The notes under the pieces were generated by a model. The model saw only the letters and a program-made list of their open reading frames with translations, made no database searches and had not been told where the DNA came from. 57,910 nucleotides of DNA from Leptospiraceae bacterium (GTDB taxonomy: Bacteria; Spirochaetota; Leptospiria; Leptospirales; Leptonemataceae): contig BPKM01000011.1 of assembly GCA_026005135.1 (NCBI GenBank), positions 1-57,910 on the forward strand, given 5' to 3'. Position 1 is the stretch's first letter. Every line of letters starts with the position of its first letter. Below, piece by piece: positions 17,748 to 27,257 of this stretch. The translations under genes and the position numbers were made by a program.

Positions 17748-18873
17748 ATGGATAAAAAAATTAAACTTTCTCGATTTGCTTTAATGAATTTATTATTTAG
17801 TGCTTTTTTAATTGGTACATTTATAAGTCCATTAATATATTCTGGTTTAAAAAAACATATTACATTAAAATCAATACAAACGGATGCAGATCCATTAAGC
17901 GAAACAGAACAGATTTCTGCTATAGAAATCCAAAAGGCATTTATGAATGTTTATAAAAAAGCACAACCTTCTGTTGTATATATTAAAACAAATATATTAG
18001 TTCGTCCTCATGCATGGTTTGATTATTATCAACAAGTTGAAGGTGCTGGTTCTGGTGTGATTATAGATAAAGAAGGATATATTGTAACTAACAGTCATGT
18101 TGTAAAAGGTGCAACTAATATAGAGGTTTTTTTTAGTGATAATACAAGAGCAATAGCAAAGTTAATAGGAAGAGATGAAAATTCAGATATTGCTCTTATT
18201 AAAGTTCCACCATCTGATAAATTACAACCAGCTGTTTTAGGTGATTCTGATAAAGTACAGACTGGACAATTGGTTTTTGCTCTTGGTTCTCCCTATGGTC
18301 TTGCAAGTACATTTACTTTTGGAATTGTTTCTGCTGTTACAAGATATATTGATAATACAAAATATTCGAGGATTCAAACAGATGCTTCTATTAATCCGGG
18401 TAATTCTGGCGGTCCACTTCTTAATATATATGGAGAGGTTATAGGTATTAATCAATCTATTATTTCTCCTGATGGTAGAGGTGGAAGTGTCGGGATTGGT
18501 TTTGCTATACCTATTAATGAAATAAAAGAAACCATTGAACTTTTAAAAAAAGAAAAACGCGTTATAGGTAAGGCAGCCTTAGGTGTTAGCGTTACAGAAT
18601 CTAATGAAAGTTTAAGAGAATATCTTGGTATTCCAAAAAATTTAAAAGGTGTCATTGTACGATTTGTTATTCCTAATTCTGCTGCTGAAAAGAGCTGGCA
18701 TACAGGAAAATGATTTTATATATAAATTTAATGATCAAAATATCGAAACACCTGAAGATCTGGTAAAAGCTGTACAAAAAGCAGGTGTTGGAGCCGAAGT
18801 AGAAATTTATATAATTAGAAAAGGTAATCATATTAAATTAAAAGCTATAATTGGAGAAGATACTTCAGAATAA
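17748..18873 (+). pseudogene. HtrA/DegP-family serine protease, frame broken in the PDZ domain
   Basis: A periplasmic quality-control protease with an N-terminal membrane anchor/signal (residues about 10-33). The trypsin-like domain carries the triad: His in NSHVVKG, Asp in NSDIALIKV and Ser in NPGNSGGPLLN. A single PDZ domain follows from about residue 285. The frame breaks at about 18688-18693 (GAAAAGAGC): removing one base turns the read-through into NSAAEKAGIQENDF, the usual PDZ sequence, and the protein continues to 18873. Both halves are well conserved, so the break is a sequence error or recent. AAGAGGA lies before the ATG; birA follows four bases later. Confidence 0.87.
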
Positions 18874-18877
18874 AAAT

Positions 18878-19627
18878 ATGTTAACAAAAGAACATTGGAT
18901 TCATTTTAATTCGATTTCTTCTACGAATCAATATTTATTAGAAAGTCAATTACCACATGGTACAATCATTACAGCAGATACACAAACAGCAGGTAGAGGT
19001 AGATATTCAAGAAAATGGTATGATATTCCGGGAAGTACTTTTATCTTTTCTATTGTTTTATATTATAAAGAAATTTCTCATATACAGTATTTATCATTAA
19101 TAGTTGCATTAGCAGTAATAGAAGCAATCTATAAAATGTTAAAAGATATAGATTTAGATGATAAACAATTATTTATAAAATGGCCCAATGATATTTTGTT
19201 ATTAAGAAACAATCATATAGGTAAGCTTGCAGGTATTCTAATTGAAACTGTTTATAACTATCAACAATGGAAAGTAGTTATAGGAATTGGTTTAAACTGG
19301 AAGAAAACACCATTAATAGAAAAAAAAGAAATTTATAAATTTGCTCCTATTTCTTTATTTGATGAAAATTTTGATAAAAAACCGATATTTTTTTTAGATT
19401 ATCTATTGGAAAAATTAAATGAATTTTCTATAGAAAAACCTTTTGATTTTTTATCCTATAGAGATTTAATTATAAAATATCACTTTTTAAAAAATAAAAA
19501 AATAAAAATAGGAGGGGAAGAATATATAATACAACAAATAGATAATAATGGTTATTTACAATTGCAAAATAAAAATAATCAAATTATAACAATTAATGAT
19601 TGGAATGAGGAGATTGAAATACTATGA
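18878..19627 (+). CDS. birA: Biotin--[acetyl-CoA-carboxylase] ligase
   Basis: Attaches biotin to biotin-dependent carboxylases. The 249-residue protein has the catalytic motifs NSISSTNQYL, the biotinoyl-AMP loop GRGRYSRKW, KWPNDILL and GKLAGILIE, with a small C-terminal SH3-like part. No N-terminal helix-turn-helix is present, so it is a group I, non-repressor BirA. The ATG at 18878 is used; an in-frame TTG at 18851 would overlap htrA and add no conserved residues. It overlaps coaX by four bases (ATGA), a frequent birA-coaX pairing. Confidence 0.95.
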   Translation: MLTKEHWIHFNSISSTNQYLLESQLPHGTIITADTQTAGRGRYSRKWYDIPGSTFIFSIVLYYKEISHIQYLSLIVALAVIEAIYKMLKDIDLDDKQLFIKWPNDILLLRNNHIGKLAGILIETVYNYQQWKVVIGIGLNWKKTPLIEKKEIYKFAPISLFDENFDKKPIFFLDYLLEKLNEFSIEKPFDFLSYRDLIIKYHFLKNKKIKIGGEEYIIQQIDNNGYLQLQNKNNQIITINDWNEEIEIL

Positions 19628-20397
19628 ATTATTTATTAACAATTGATGTAGGAAATACAAATACAGTATTTGGTTTATTTTATCAAGATGAATTGAAAAA
19701 ATCATGGAGAATTGTTACAAAACGAGATAGAACTTCAGATGAATTAGGCGTGTATTTAAATAGTTTTATTACCTCTTCTGGTTTTGATATTAAAAATGTA
19801 AAATCTGTTATTTATTCGTCTGTTGTTCCTGCATTTAATCCTATTCTGGATAGAATGATTCAGGAATATTATCATTGTATTCCTATAAAAGTCACCTATG
19901 ATATGAAATTACCATTAAAATATCGATATCCAAGACCATTTGAATTAGGGGCTGATAGAATTGTTAATGCTGTAGCTGGTATTTCTTTATATGGAAAAGA
20001 TTTAATAATAATTGATTTAGGAACAGCCACAACGTTTTGTCTTATAAGAGATAATTATTATGAAGGTGGAGTAATTGCACCTGGATTAAAAATGTCAATG
20101 GAAGTATTACATAATAGAACGGCTTTGCTACCCCTTGTTGAATTTTCTAAACCACCATCTGGTATATTAGCAGATTCGACAGTTCATTCTATACAGGCTG
20201 GTTTTTTTTATGGATGGGTGGGGCTTATAAAAGAGATAATTACAGAATTAAAAAATACATTTCCCTATACTCAATTTAAAATAATTGCTACTGGTGGTTT
20301 ATCTGGTGTAATTCATCAGGAAATACCACATTTATTTGATATTGTAGATAAAGATTTAACCTTAAAAGGATTAAAAATTATATATGATTATCAGTAA
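19624..20397 (+). CDS. coaX: Type III pantothenate kinase
   Basis: First step of coenzyme A synthesis. The 257-residue actin-fold kinase has DVGNTNTVFGLF at the N terminus, GADRIVNAVAG and DLGTATTFCLI for phosphate and metal binding, and GGLSGVI near the end. Length and motifs are typical of CoaX, which is insensitive to CoA feedback in studied cases. It is translationally coupled to birA and ends in a strong bidirectional terminator. Confidence 0.97.
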   Translation: MNYLLTIDVGNTNTVFGLFYQDELKKSWRIVTKRDRTSDELGVYLNSFITSSGFDIKNVKSVIYSSVVPAFNPILDRMIQEYYHCIPIKVTYDMKLPLKYRYPRPFELGADRIVNAVAGISLYGKDLIIIDLGTATTFCLIRDNYYEGGVIAPGLKMSMEVLHNRTALLPLVEFSKPPSGILADSTVHSIQAGFFYGWVGLIKEIITELKNTFPYTQFKIIATGGLSGVIHQEIPHLFDIVDKDLTLKGLKIIYDYQ

Positions 20398-20398
20398 T

Positions 20399-20420
20399 AA
20401 ACCTGCCTTATGGCAGGTTT
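20399..20420. terminator. Bidirectional terminator between coaX and the cytochrome gene
   Basis: AAACCTGCC (20399-20407) and GGCAGGTTT (20412-20420) form a perfect 9-bp stem with a TTAT loop. The T-run of either strand is supplied by the outer stem, and the genes on both sides end within six bases. Confidence 0.85.
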
Positions 20421-20425
20421 AAATA

Positions 20426-20773
20426 TTAATGGCTTAAAATAAATTGCGCTAAATCTTTTAAATCTTTTGCTGGTAGGTTTTTAATTTGATTTAATTGTAA
20501 TTTCATTACAGAATCATATTGTCCAGCAAACTTTCCTTTTTCTAATAGGGGTTTTCCATTGCCTTTTAGAAAATCAATAAGTTGACCTAAATTACCTTTA
20601 TAAGCAGAAGAAATATTTTTTAGAGATGGACCAACACTATCTACAGCAGGCTGATGGCAGGCAGCACAACCTTTAGAAGTAAATATATTTTTTCCATTTG
20701 GATTAGCTTTAATGTCTGATACAAATAAACCTATACTTATAATAGAAAATAAAATGAATAGTTTTGTCTTCAT
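20426..20773 (-). CDS. Small periplasmic c-type cytochrome
   Basis: A 115-residue protein with a signal peptide (LFILFSIISIGLFVSDIKA) and one haem-binding motif, CAACH (about 36-40). GPSLKNI follows, and a methionine in the region DSVMKL is the likely sixth ligand. The size and layout fit class I cytochrome c of the c551/c552 kind, an electron shuttle in the periplasm. It lies just downstream of nirD and nirB on the same strand (86-base gap), which suggests a part in nitrogen-oxide respiration, but it could serve any chain. An AAGGAG-like site precedes the start. Confidence 0.92.
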   Translation of the reverse strand: MKTKLFILFSIISIGLFVSDIKANPNGKNIFTSKGCAACHQPAVDSVGPSLKNISSAYKGNLGQLIDFLKGNGKPLLEKGKFAGQYDSVMKLQLNQIKNLPAKDLKDLAQFILSH

Positions 20774-20859
20774 AAAGGAACTCCTTTTAAATAAATTTAT
20801 CCCATTTTTCTTTGAGATTTATTAAGGTCAATTAATTTTATATTTAAGTCTATTAAAAT

Positions 20860-21195
20860 TTAATAATCCCATTCTAAATAAATTATATCATCTTTTATAA
20901 TAATTGGATAGGTTTTTAAAGTTCCACAATTGTGATCTAAAGCTTTACCTGTTTTTAGATCAAAACGTTTTTTATGCATAGGGCAGGCTACATAAATAAT
21001 ATTTTCTTTATTTCCTATAATACCTCTTGCCAAAACATTTTCTTTTTTATGGGGACATTGATTTTGTACAGCATAGATTTTATTTTGAATTTTAAATAAT
21101 GCGATTTGTTCTTTATTTGGTAGTAAAAAAGCAATACCTCCATCTTCGGGTATATCATTTATATGAGCTAAGTCAAGTAATGTTTTTGTTAACAT
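20860..21195 (-). CDS. nirD: Nitrite reductase small subunit, Rieske-type
   Basis: A 111-residue protein with a Rieske [2Fe-2S] site: CPHKKENVLARG and CPMHKKRFD supply the two Cys-His pairs. It is the expected size for NirD, the partner of the siroheme subunit NirB in NADH-dependent reduction of nitrite to ammonium. It lies 40 bases downstream of nirB with a good GGAGG-type ribosome site. Unlike typical NirD, both ligand pairs are complete, so it should bind a cluster; some NirD proteins have lost theirs. Confidence 0.9.
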   Translation of the reverse strand: MLTKTLLDLAHINDIPEDGGIAFLLPNKEQIALFKIQNKIYAVQNQCPHKKENVLARGIIGNKENIIYVACPMHKKRFDLKTGKALDHNCGTLKTYPIIIKDDIIYLEWDY

Positions 21196-21235
21196 TTTTT
21201 CCTCCTTAAATTTTTAATTAAATTATAAACTAAAT

Positions 21236-23779
21236 TTATTCATTTATAGGGACTTTTTGATTTCGAACTATTTTAAATTGTATTTCTGGATCTGGTTCAT
21301 CAGTATTAATAAATGTTTTAAATTTTTTTCTTATTTCTGGATTTTCTACAGCCACTTTCCATTCACATTGATAATTTTTTAATGATTCTTGAATAGATTT
21401 TTCTAAATCTTCGCATATACCAATAGAATCATCAATTATAACAGAACGCAAATAATCAATTCCTCCTTCTAATTGATTGAACCATGTAGATGTTCTTGTT
21501 AGTTTATCAGCTGTTTTTATATAAAACATTAAAAATCTATCAAGGTATTGAATTAATGTTTCTTCGTCTAAATCTTGTGCTAATAAAACAGCATGTTGGG
21601 GTTTGGCTCCACCATTACCACAAACATATAAATTCCAGCCTTTTTCTGTAGCTATAATTCCAAAATCTTTACTTTGTGCTTCTGCACATTCTCTTATACA
21701 ACCAGAAACAGCAGCTTTAATTTTATGGGGCGCTCTTAGTCCTTTGTATCGATTTTCTAATTTTATTGCTAAACTAGTAGAATCCTGTACCCCATATCTA
21801 CACCAGGTAGAACCAACACAACTTTTTACAGTTCTTAAACCTTTTGCATAAGCATGACCACTTTCAAAACCTGCTTGAATTAATTTTTCCCAGATTTCTG
21901 GTAAATCATCTAATCTTGCTCCAAAAAGATCAATTCTTTGTCCTCCTGTTATTTTACAATATAGATTATATTCTTTTGCAATCTGGCCTAATATAATTAA
22001 TTTATCTGGTGTTATTTCACCACCAGGTATTCTTGGAACAATAGAATAAGTGCCACCTTTTTGAATATTTGCTAAATAACGATCATTTGTATCTTGAATG
22101 GTTTCTTCTTTTAAAATAGGTTCATTCCATAGAGAAGCTAATATAGAAGCAATAGCAGGTTTACAAATTTCGCAACCTATTCCATTACCATAATTGAAAA
22201 GAATTTCTTTAAATGTTTTATAACCTTTAACCTTAATGATATCAAAAAGTTCCTGTCTTGTATAAGGGAAATGTTCGCATAAAATCTTTTTGTGTTTTTT
22301 ACCTGATTTTTTTAATTCTTCATCTAATATTTCTTGCATTAAACCAATACAACCGCCACATCCTGTTCCAGCATTAGAATGTTGTTTTAATGTATCTAAA
22401 TCTTTTATGGAATTTTGATGTATCGTGTTTATAATATCTTTTTTAGAAACATTATTGCATTTACAAATAATAGCATTTTCTGATAATGTAAAATGAGGTT
22501 TAATGGATTCTGATTTTGGAAAGATATAAGACTCAATTTCATCGATAGAGTAATTCGATTTTTCTGGAAATATTGCTTGCTGTTCTGCTAATTGAGAAAG
22601 TATATTATAACTTGAAAGATCGCCGATGAATATTCCACCTTCAATTTTATTAGTATCTCTATTGATTAAAATTTTTTTATATATATTTTTACTTTCATTT
22701 TTATATTTTATTATTAAACTGTTTGTATTATGTATATTACCAAAACAAGCTACATCAATACCAATAAGCTTTAATTTTGTAGATATAAATGGCTCTTTAA
22801 ATTTAACGACATCATCACAAGGAGTAATAAATTGCGCAATATGTTTCGCTGCTACTTCTGCCATTTGATAGCCTGGTGCTACAAGGCCATATATTTTGTT
22901 ATTGAATAAAGCTACTTCCCCAATTGCATAAATATCTGGATTAGAAGTTTGTAAAAATTCATTAACTATAATTCCTCCTTTATCTCCGGTAGCTAAAATA
23001 TTTTTTGCTAGTTCATCTCTTGGTCTGATTCCAACAGAAAATATTACCATATCAGTGATAATTGTATTATTATCAGTAGTATATATATATAAATCTTTAT
23101 TCTTTTTTTCTATTTTCTTTATAGAAGTACCAAGATATAATTTAATACCAAGTTTACGAATTTGATTTGTTAATAGAAATCCTCCCTCTTCATCAAGTTG
23201 TGTTGGCATTAACCATTTTTGTAATTCAATTATACTGGTTTCTAATCCAAGATCTATACTTGCCTTCGCTGCTTCTAATCCTAATAAACCTCCACCAACA
23301 ATAAGACATTTAGTTGATTTTTTTGCTTGTTCCCTGATTCGCATTAAATCTTTGATGGTTCTATATACAAAAATAGGATTTTTAATATCATTGCTATTTT
23401 TAAAACAAGAATAAGCAATATCATTCACCGAAATACCTTCAATAGGAGGTACAAAAGGATAAGAGCCTGTTGCTATAACTAATTTATTATAGGAATATAT
23501 TTTATTATCTTCTGTTAATATTTCCTTTTTTTCTGGAAAAATTTTTATAACCTTTTTATTTATGAGTTGAATTGAGTTCTCCTTATACCAATTTTGCTGT
23601 TTTAGATACAAATTTTCTTTATTATAACTTTCAAAATAAGATGTAAGACGTACTCTATCATAGGGAAGTTCATTTTCTTCACCAAATATAAAAATTTCAA
23701 CTTCCTTAGATACATATTTTCTTAAAAATTCACAAAAGCGAATGCCTACCATTCCACTTCCAATTACTATAACCTTCAT
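21236..23779 (-). CDS. nirB: Nitrite reductase [NAD(P)H] large subunit
   Basis: Reduces nitrite to ammonium with NADH in the cytoplasm. The 847-residue length is full size. Order: FAD/NAD(P)H oxidoreductase part (GSGMVGIRFCEFL at 8-20; LIVGGGLLGLEAAKA at about 150), a BFD-like [2Fe-2S] region (CKCNNVSKKDI, then GCGGCIG), and the siroheme/[4Fe-4S] reductase half with GSTWCRYGVQDS, SGCIRECAEAQS and VCGNGGA. No nitrate or nitrite transporter is adjacent. It heads a nirB-nirD-cytochrome set. The 115-base upstream gap has no clear operator that I can recognise. Confidence 0.96.
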   Translation of the reverse strand: MKVIVIGSGMVGIRFCEFLRKYVSKEVEIFIFGEENELPYDRVRLTSYFESYNKENLYLKQQNWYKENSIQLINKKVIKIFPEKKEILTEDNKIYSYNKLVIATGSYPFVPPIEGISVNDIAYSCFKNSNDIKNPIFVYRTIKDLMRIREQAKKSTKCLIVGGGLLGLEAAKASIDLGLETSIIELQKWLMPTQLDEEGGFLLTNQIRKLGIKLYLGTSIKKIEKKNKDLYIYTTDNNTIITDMVIFSVGIRPRDELAKNILATGDKGGIIVNEFLQTSNPDIYAIGEVALFNNKIYGLVAPGYQMAEVAAKHIAQFITPCDDVVKFKEPFISTKLKLIGIDVACFGNIHNTNSLIIKYKNESKNIYKKILINRDTNKIEGGIFIGDLSSYNILSQLAEQQAIFPEKSNYSIDEIESYIFPKSESIKPHFTLSENAIICKCNNVSKKDIINTIHQNSIKDLDTLKQHSNAGTGCGGCIGLMQEILDEELKKSGKKHKKILCEHFPYTRQELFDIIKVKGYKTFKEILFNYGNGIGCEICKPAIASILASLWNEPILKEETIQDTNDRYLANIQKGGTYSIVPRIPGGEITPDKLIILGQIAKEYNLYCKITGGQRIDLFGARLDDLPEIWEKLIQAGFESGHAYAKGLRTVKSCVGSTWCRYGVQDSTSLAIKLENRYKGLRAPHKIKAAVSGCIRECAEAQSKDFGIIATEKGWNLYVCGNGGAKPQHAVLLAQDLDEETLIQYLDRFLMFYIKTADKLTRTSTWFNQLEGGIDYLRSVIIDDSIGICEDLEKSIQESLKNYQCEWKVAVENPEIRKKFKTFINTDEPDPEIQFKIVRNQKVPINE

Positions 23780-23894
23780 GTTAAATTTTTAGCAATTGAT
23801 ATGCCTGAATTATAGAATTTATGTGTTTAAAATTTGGGCAATATAAAAAGTATATATCTTTTAATATGATTATAACATAGGCAATTTGATTTTA

Positions 23895-25190
23895 TTATGA
23901 TTGACTTTTGATTTCAGAAATAAAATTTGTATAAATTTCTAAAGTTTTTTCTATCTGAAAATTAATATAATGTTGAAATTCTTGTATTTGATTTTCTAAT
24001 TCTTTCATAATCGCTAATTCAATATTGTATATATTTTTATACGTACTAAAATTTTCTATAATTTTTTTATTATCTTCTATATTTGGTGTATAAGAAATTT
24101 TATAAGTAGTTGCATAAAAATAAGTATCTTTTTTTTGAATATAATTATTGTTTTGTTTTATTGATAAAAGGGATTCATTTCTTTTATTATAAGAAAATGT
24201 TAAACCTCCTTCTTCTCCTCTTCGTATACCAAAAATTACTGGAATATTTTTCTTTTGTAATATTTCTGATGTTTTTTCTAAATAGGGAGGATGAAATGCA
24301 GAAAATACTTGAATTGATGCATTCAATGGATTATATATCCTTTCTAAGGTAGCAAGAAAAGGTCTTTTTTTTAGCAATTTTCTTCGATGAATCCATCGAA
24401 GTAGAATAGGATTTAGTTCTTTTATATCGATAAAAAATCCAAAAGGTTCAAGATTTTTATTTATATTTTCTAAAAATTCTTCTGTGGAATTTATAAATGT
24501 TCCATTTAATTTTATGGCAAGATCTTTTAAATTATAGTGAAATTTGGGTCCGGGATTATCACTAACAATATAAACAGGTATAAAATTATTTTCGATAAAG
24601 GTTTTACCAATTAAAGGTGTAACTAAATAGCTTCGTTCTACTCCATCAAATGGTTCTGTTATGATAACTGTTTTATTTTGTAAATTATCTGGTAAAGAAG
24701 TCCATTTTTTATCGTAGCGTTCTTCAATTGATTTTAATAAACCTAAATATTCTTCTATTGTTTCGTATCTAAAACGAAAAATTGTTGTTATAAGTCCAAT
24801 TTCAAATTCATTATTTTCTGGTACATTATTATCGAATAAAAATTTACCGATTTGATAACTTTCTTCTAATGTTAAAGTTTTTTGTTCTAATAATTTTTTT
24901 AATAAATGTACTATTGTACTATAATTTTCTTTTGTAAAAGAACAAAATTGATTTATAATATCCTCTGCTGTATATAAATTTAAATACTTTTGTATTTTTT
25001 TTTCTCCTTCACTTTCAAAACCTTTTAAAAATAAAGCACCAATTAATGCACCTTTCTGTATGGAAAAAATTTCGGGGTTTTCTAAATCTCTTATTATAAA
25101 ATCAGCTAATTCATCGGGAATTGGTTCACTACCGTATTTACCTATTCCAACTTTTAGAATACCTTCTTCTATATGAGATGTTGTTAACAT
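23895..25190 (-). CDS. Anthranilate phosphoribosyltransferase-like protein (TrpD2/YbiB type)
   Basis: A 431-residue protein related to the nucleoside phosphorylase III/TrpD fold. The N-terminal helical bundle has ADFIIRDLENPEIFSIQKGA, followed by KTVIITEPFDGVERSYLVTP and the region FLATLERIYNPLNASIQVF with HPPYLEKTSEIL. Acidic FGIRRGEEGG replaces the usual PRPP-site pattern. There are no tryptophan genes nearby and a C-terminal coiled region has been added, so it resembles TrpD2/YbiB, which binds nucleic acids rather than anthranilate. The molecular role is unknown. It follows hemF by 40 bases and is probably in the same operon. Confidence 0.75.
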   Translation of the reverse strand: MLTTSHIEEGILKVGIGKYGSEPIPDELADFIIRDLENPEIFSIQKGALIGALFLKGFESEGEKKIQKYLNLYTAEDIINQFCSFTKENYSTIVHLLKKLLEQKTLTLEESYQIGKFLFDNNVPENNEFEIGLITTIFRFRYETIEEYLGLLKSIEERYDKKWTSLPDNLQNKTVIITEPFDGVERSYLVTPLIGKTFIENNFIPVYIVSDNPGPKFHYNLKDLAIKLNGTFINSTEEFLENINKNLEPFGFFIDIKELNPILLRWIHRRKLLKKRPFLATLERIYNPLNASIQVFSAFHPPYLEKTSEILQKKNIPVIFGIRRGEEGGLTFSYNKRNESLLSIKQNNNYIQKKDTYFYATTYKISYTPNIEDNKKIIENFSTYKNIYNIELAIMKELENQIQEFQHYINFQIEKTLEIYTNFISEIKSQS

Positions 25191-25230
25191 AGTAACATAA
25201 AAATTTTCTTTTTATTAATGGCAATATATT

Positions 25231-26250
25231 TTATTCTACTGTCCAATCTTTGGGTGTTTTTATTACTTTATAAAGATTGGAAATTCTAGTTCGAATTTCT
25301 TCAGGAATAGTATTATCTTCTAAGGGATTATAATTATATTTCCAGAAAACAATAGATGGTAAACTCATAAAAATTGATTCTATTCTTCCACCTGTTTTTA
25401 AGCCAAATAATGTCCCTCTATCATAAATCAAATTAAATTCTACATATCTACTTCTTCTATAACATTGATATTCTTTTTCTATATTAGAGTAGGGTATTGT
25501 CATTCTTTTTTTTACAATTGGTAAATAGGATTCTAAAAAATGATTTCCAGCATCAAAAACAAAATTTTTTATAATTTCTAAATTAGTATCTAAATAATCA
25601 AAAAAAATACCGCCTATACCTCTATGTTCTTTTCTATGAGGTAAATAGAAATAATTATCACATTCTTTTTTTAGTTCCTCATAATTTATATAAGGTTTAT
25701 ATTTATCGCATACTTTTTTCCAGATAGAATGAAAGTATTTCGCATCTTCTTCATATAAAAGATAAGGGGTTAAATCTGCACCTCCACCAAACCACATTTT
25801 TTCAATAAAGCCATTTTCGGTCATTTTTTTTATTATTCGGAAATTTGCATGTACAGTGGGAACATAAGGATTTTGTGGATGTAATACAAGAGAAATTCCA
25901 GAAGCACGAAATCTACGAGCATTACCAGGCATGGTTTTAGAAAATTCTTCATTAAATATACCTCTTACATCAGAAACATTTACTCCACCTTTCTCAAATA
26001 TTTTACCATTTTCAATAATGCGAGATCGACCTCCACCACCTGTTAACATTGTTGACGATTCTGTATAATCCCAAAGATCTTCTTTAAAAAATTGTTGTAG
26101 ATTTTTTTTATTTAAATAAGGTAAATAAAAACATTTTTCTTGTTCCAGTTCCTCTAAGGTTTGTGTAATTCTATCCTGTAATTGATAAAAAAAATTTACT
26201 GATTCTTCAAATATTTCTTTTAATTTATTTTGTTCTATGGTATGATCCAT
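25231..26250 (-). CDS. hemF: Oxygen-dependent coproporphyrinogen III oxidase
   Basis: Converts coproporphyrinogen III to protoporphyrinogen IX using molecular oxygen, a late haem step. The 339-residue length is normal. Signatures include GGGGRSRIIENGKIFEKGG, FRASGISLVLHPQNP, WFGGGADLTPYLL and the C-terminal RGTLFGLKTGGRIESI. The presence of the oxygen-requiring enzyme says that the organism meets oxygen. Its start overlaps the end of sua5 by 16 bases. Confidence 0.97.
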   Translation of the reverse strand: MDHTIEQNKLKEIFEESVNFFYQLQDRITQTLEELEQEKCFYLPYLNKKNLQQFFKEDLWDYTESSTMLTGGGGRSRIIENGKIFEKGGVNVSDVRGIFNEEFSKTMPGNARRFRASGISLVLHPQNPYVPTVHANFRIIKKMTENGFIEKMWFGGGADLTPYLLYEEDAKYFHSIWKKVCDKYKPYINYEELKKECDNYFYLPHRKEHRGIGGIFFDYLDTNLEIIKNFVFDAGNHFLESYLPIVKKRMTIPYSNIEKEYQCYRRSRYVEFNLIYDRGTLFGLKTGGRIESIFMSLPSIVFWKYNYNPLEDNTIPEEIRTRISNLYKVIKTPKDWTVE

Positions 26251-27257
26251 TCTGCTGCCCTCTTTAAACGATCATTTATTGCTATACCAACCTCTTTATT
26301 TTCTACTTCAAAACTTATTATTATATCAAATTTTTCTTCCATTTCTTTTAAACAAGAAAATAAATTACGAGCTATTTCTTCTAAATCTGATTTTATTGAT
26401 AGATTATAAAAATTAGAATTCTGGCGAAATTGCTTTCCATATACTAAAAAACCAACTTTTTTATCAAACATATTATCTATATAGATGTTATTTTTTTGTA
26501 ATAAATCAATTATAAATTCTTTATAGTTTGAATTTATAAAATATTCTATATATTTATTGGCTAAAAGAATTAAAGGAATTTTAGGGGCATAATGTTTTGG
26601 AAGTAAGCCAGGAGAAAGAAGACCTTTCTGGTTATTTTTATTAGTTTCAAATTTGGAGTCTATAACGAAAAAACCAGATTTTTCAAAATATTCTTTTGTG
26701 TATTTTCCCGGTCGTAAGATTTGAATCATATTTTTCTCTATAACCTTTATAACTGTGGATTCAAGTCCTATCTGACATTTACCACCATCTACTACGGGAA
26801 TTTGATTATTAAAATATTCAATTACCATTTCTGCCGTTACTGGGCTTATTTTACCAGAGGGATTTGCAGATGGAGCAGCTATTGGTTCATTAATTAATTT
26901 TAATATTTCTAAAAATAGGGGATGATTTGGAATTCTAAATGCACAATATTCAGAGTTTGCTGTTACTTTATCAGGTATAATATCTTTTTTTTTAAATAAT
27001 ATAGTAAGAGGTCCTGGCCATAAAGAAAATAATTTTTTATGAAAGTCTTCTATATATACATATTTTTCTAGCAAATCAATCGAATGTATATGGCAAATTA
27101 AAGGATTGTTTTGAGGTCTATTTTTTATTTTATAAATTTTTTTTATAGCATCAATATTAGTAGCAATAGCGCCTAAACCATATACTGTTTCTGTAGGTAA
27201 AGCAACAATATTACCGCTTTTTAATTCTTCTACAGCTTTAATAATATCAATTTTCAT
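26235..27257 (-). CDS. L-threonylcarbamoyladenylate synthase (long Sua5 type)
   Basis: Makes the activated intermediate for the t6A modification of ANN-decoding tRNAs. The N-terminal YrdC domain has GNIVALPTETVYGLGAIA, KNRPQNNPLICHI and AAPSANPSGKISPV. The linker SPGLLPKHYAPKIPL is the hallmark of the Sua5 form and leads to a C-terminal regulatory domain; 340 residues is the Sua5 length. It overlaps hemF downstream (16 bases) and the M16 gene upstream (11 bases), so these three are tightly coupled. Confidence 0.95.
   Translation of the reverse strand: MKIDIIKAVEELKSGNIVALPTETVYGLGAIATNIDAIKKIYKIKNRPQNNPLICHIHSIDLLEKYVYIEDFHKKLFSLWPGPLTILFKKKDIIPDKVTANSEYCAFRIPNHPLFLEILKLINEPIAAPSANPSGKISPVTAEMVIEYFNNQIPVVDGGKCQIGLESTVIKVIEKNMIQILRPGKYTKEYFEKSGFFVIDSKFETNKNNQKGLLSPGLLPKHYAPKIPLILLANKYIEYFINSNYKEFIIDLLQKNNIYIDNMFDKKVGFLVYGKQFRQNSNFYNLSIKSDLEEIARNLFSCLKEMEEKFDIIISFEVENKEVGIAINDRLKRAAEWIIP

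Noticed and set aside
18241..18655. Alternative-frame open frames inside htrA
   Set aside because: They are shadows of the conserved protease reading frame.
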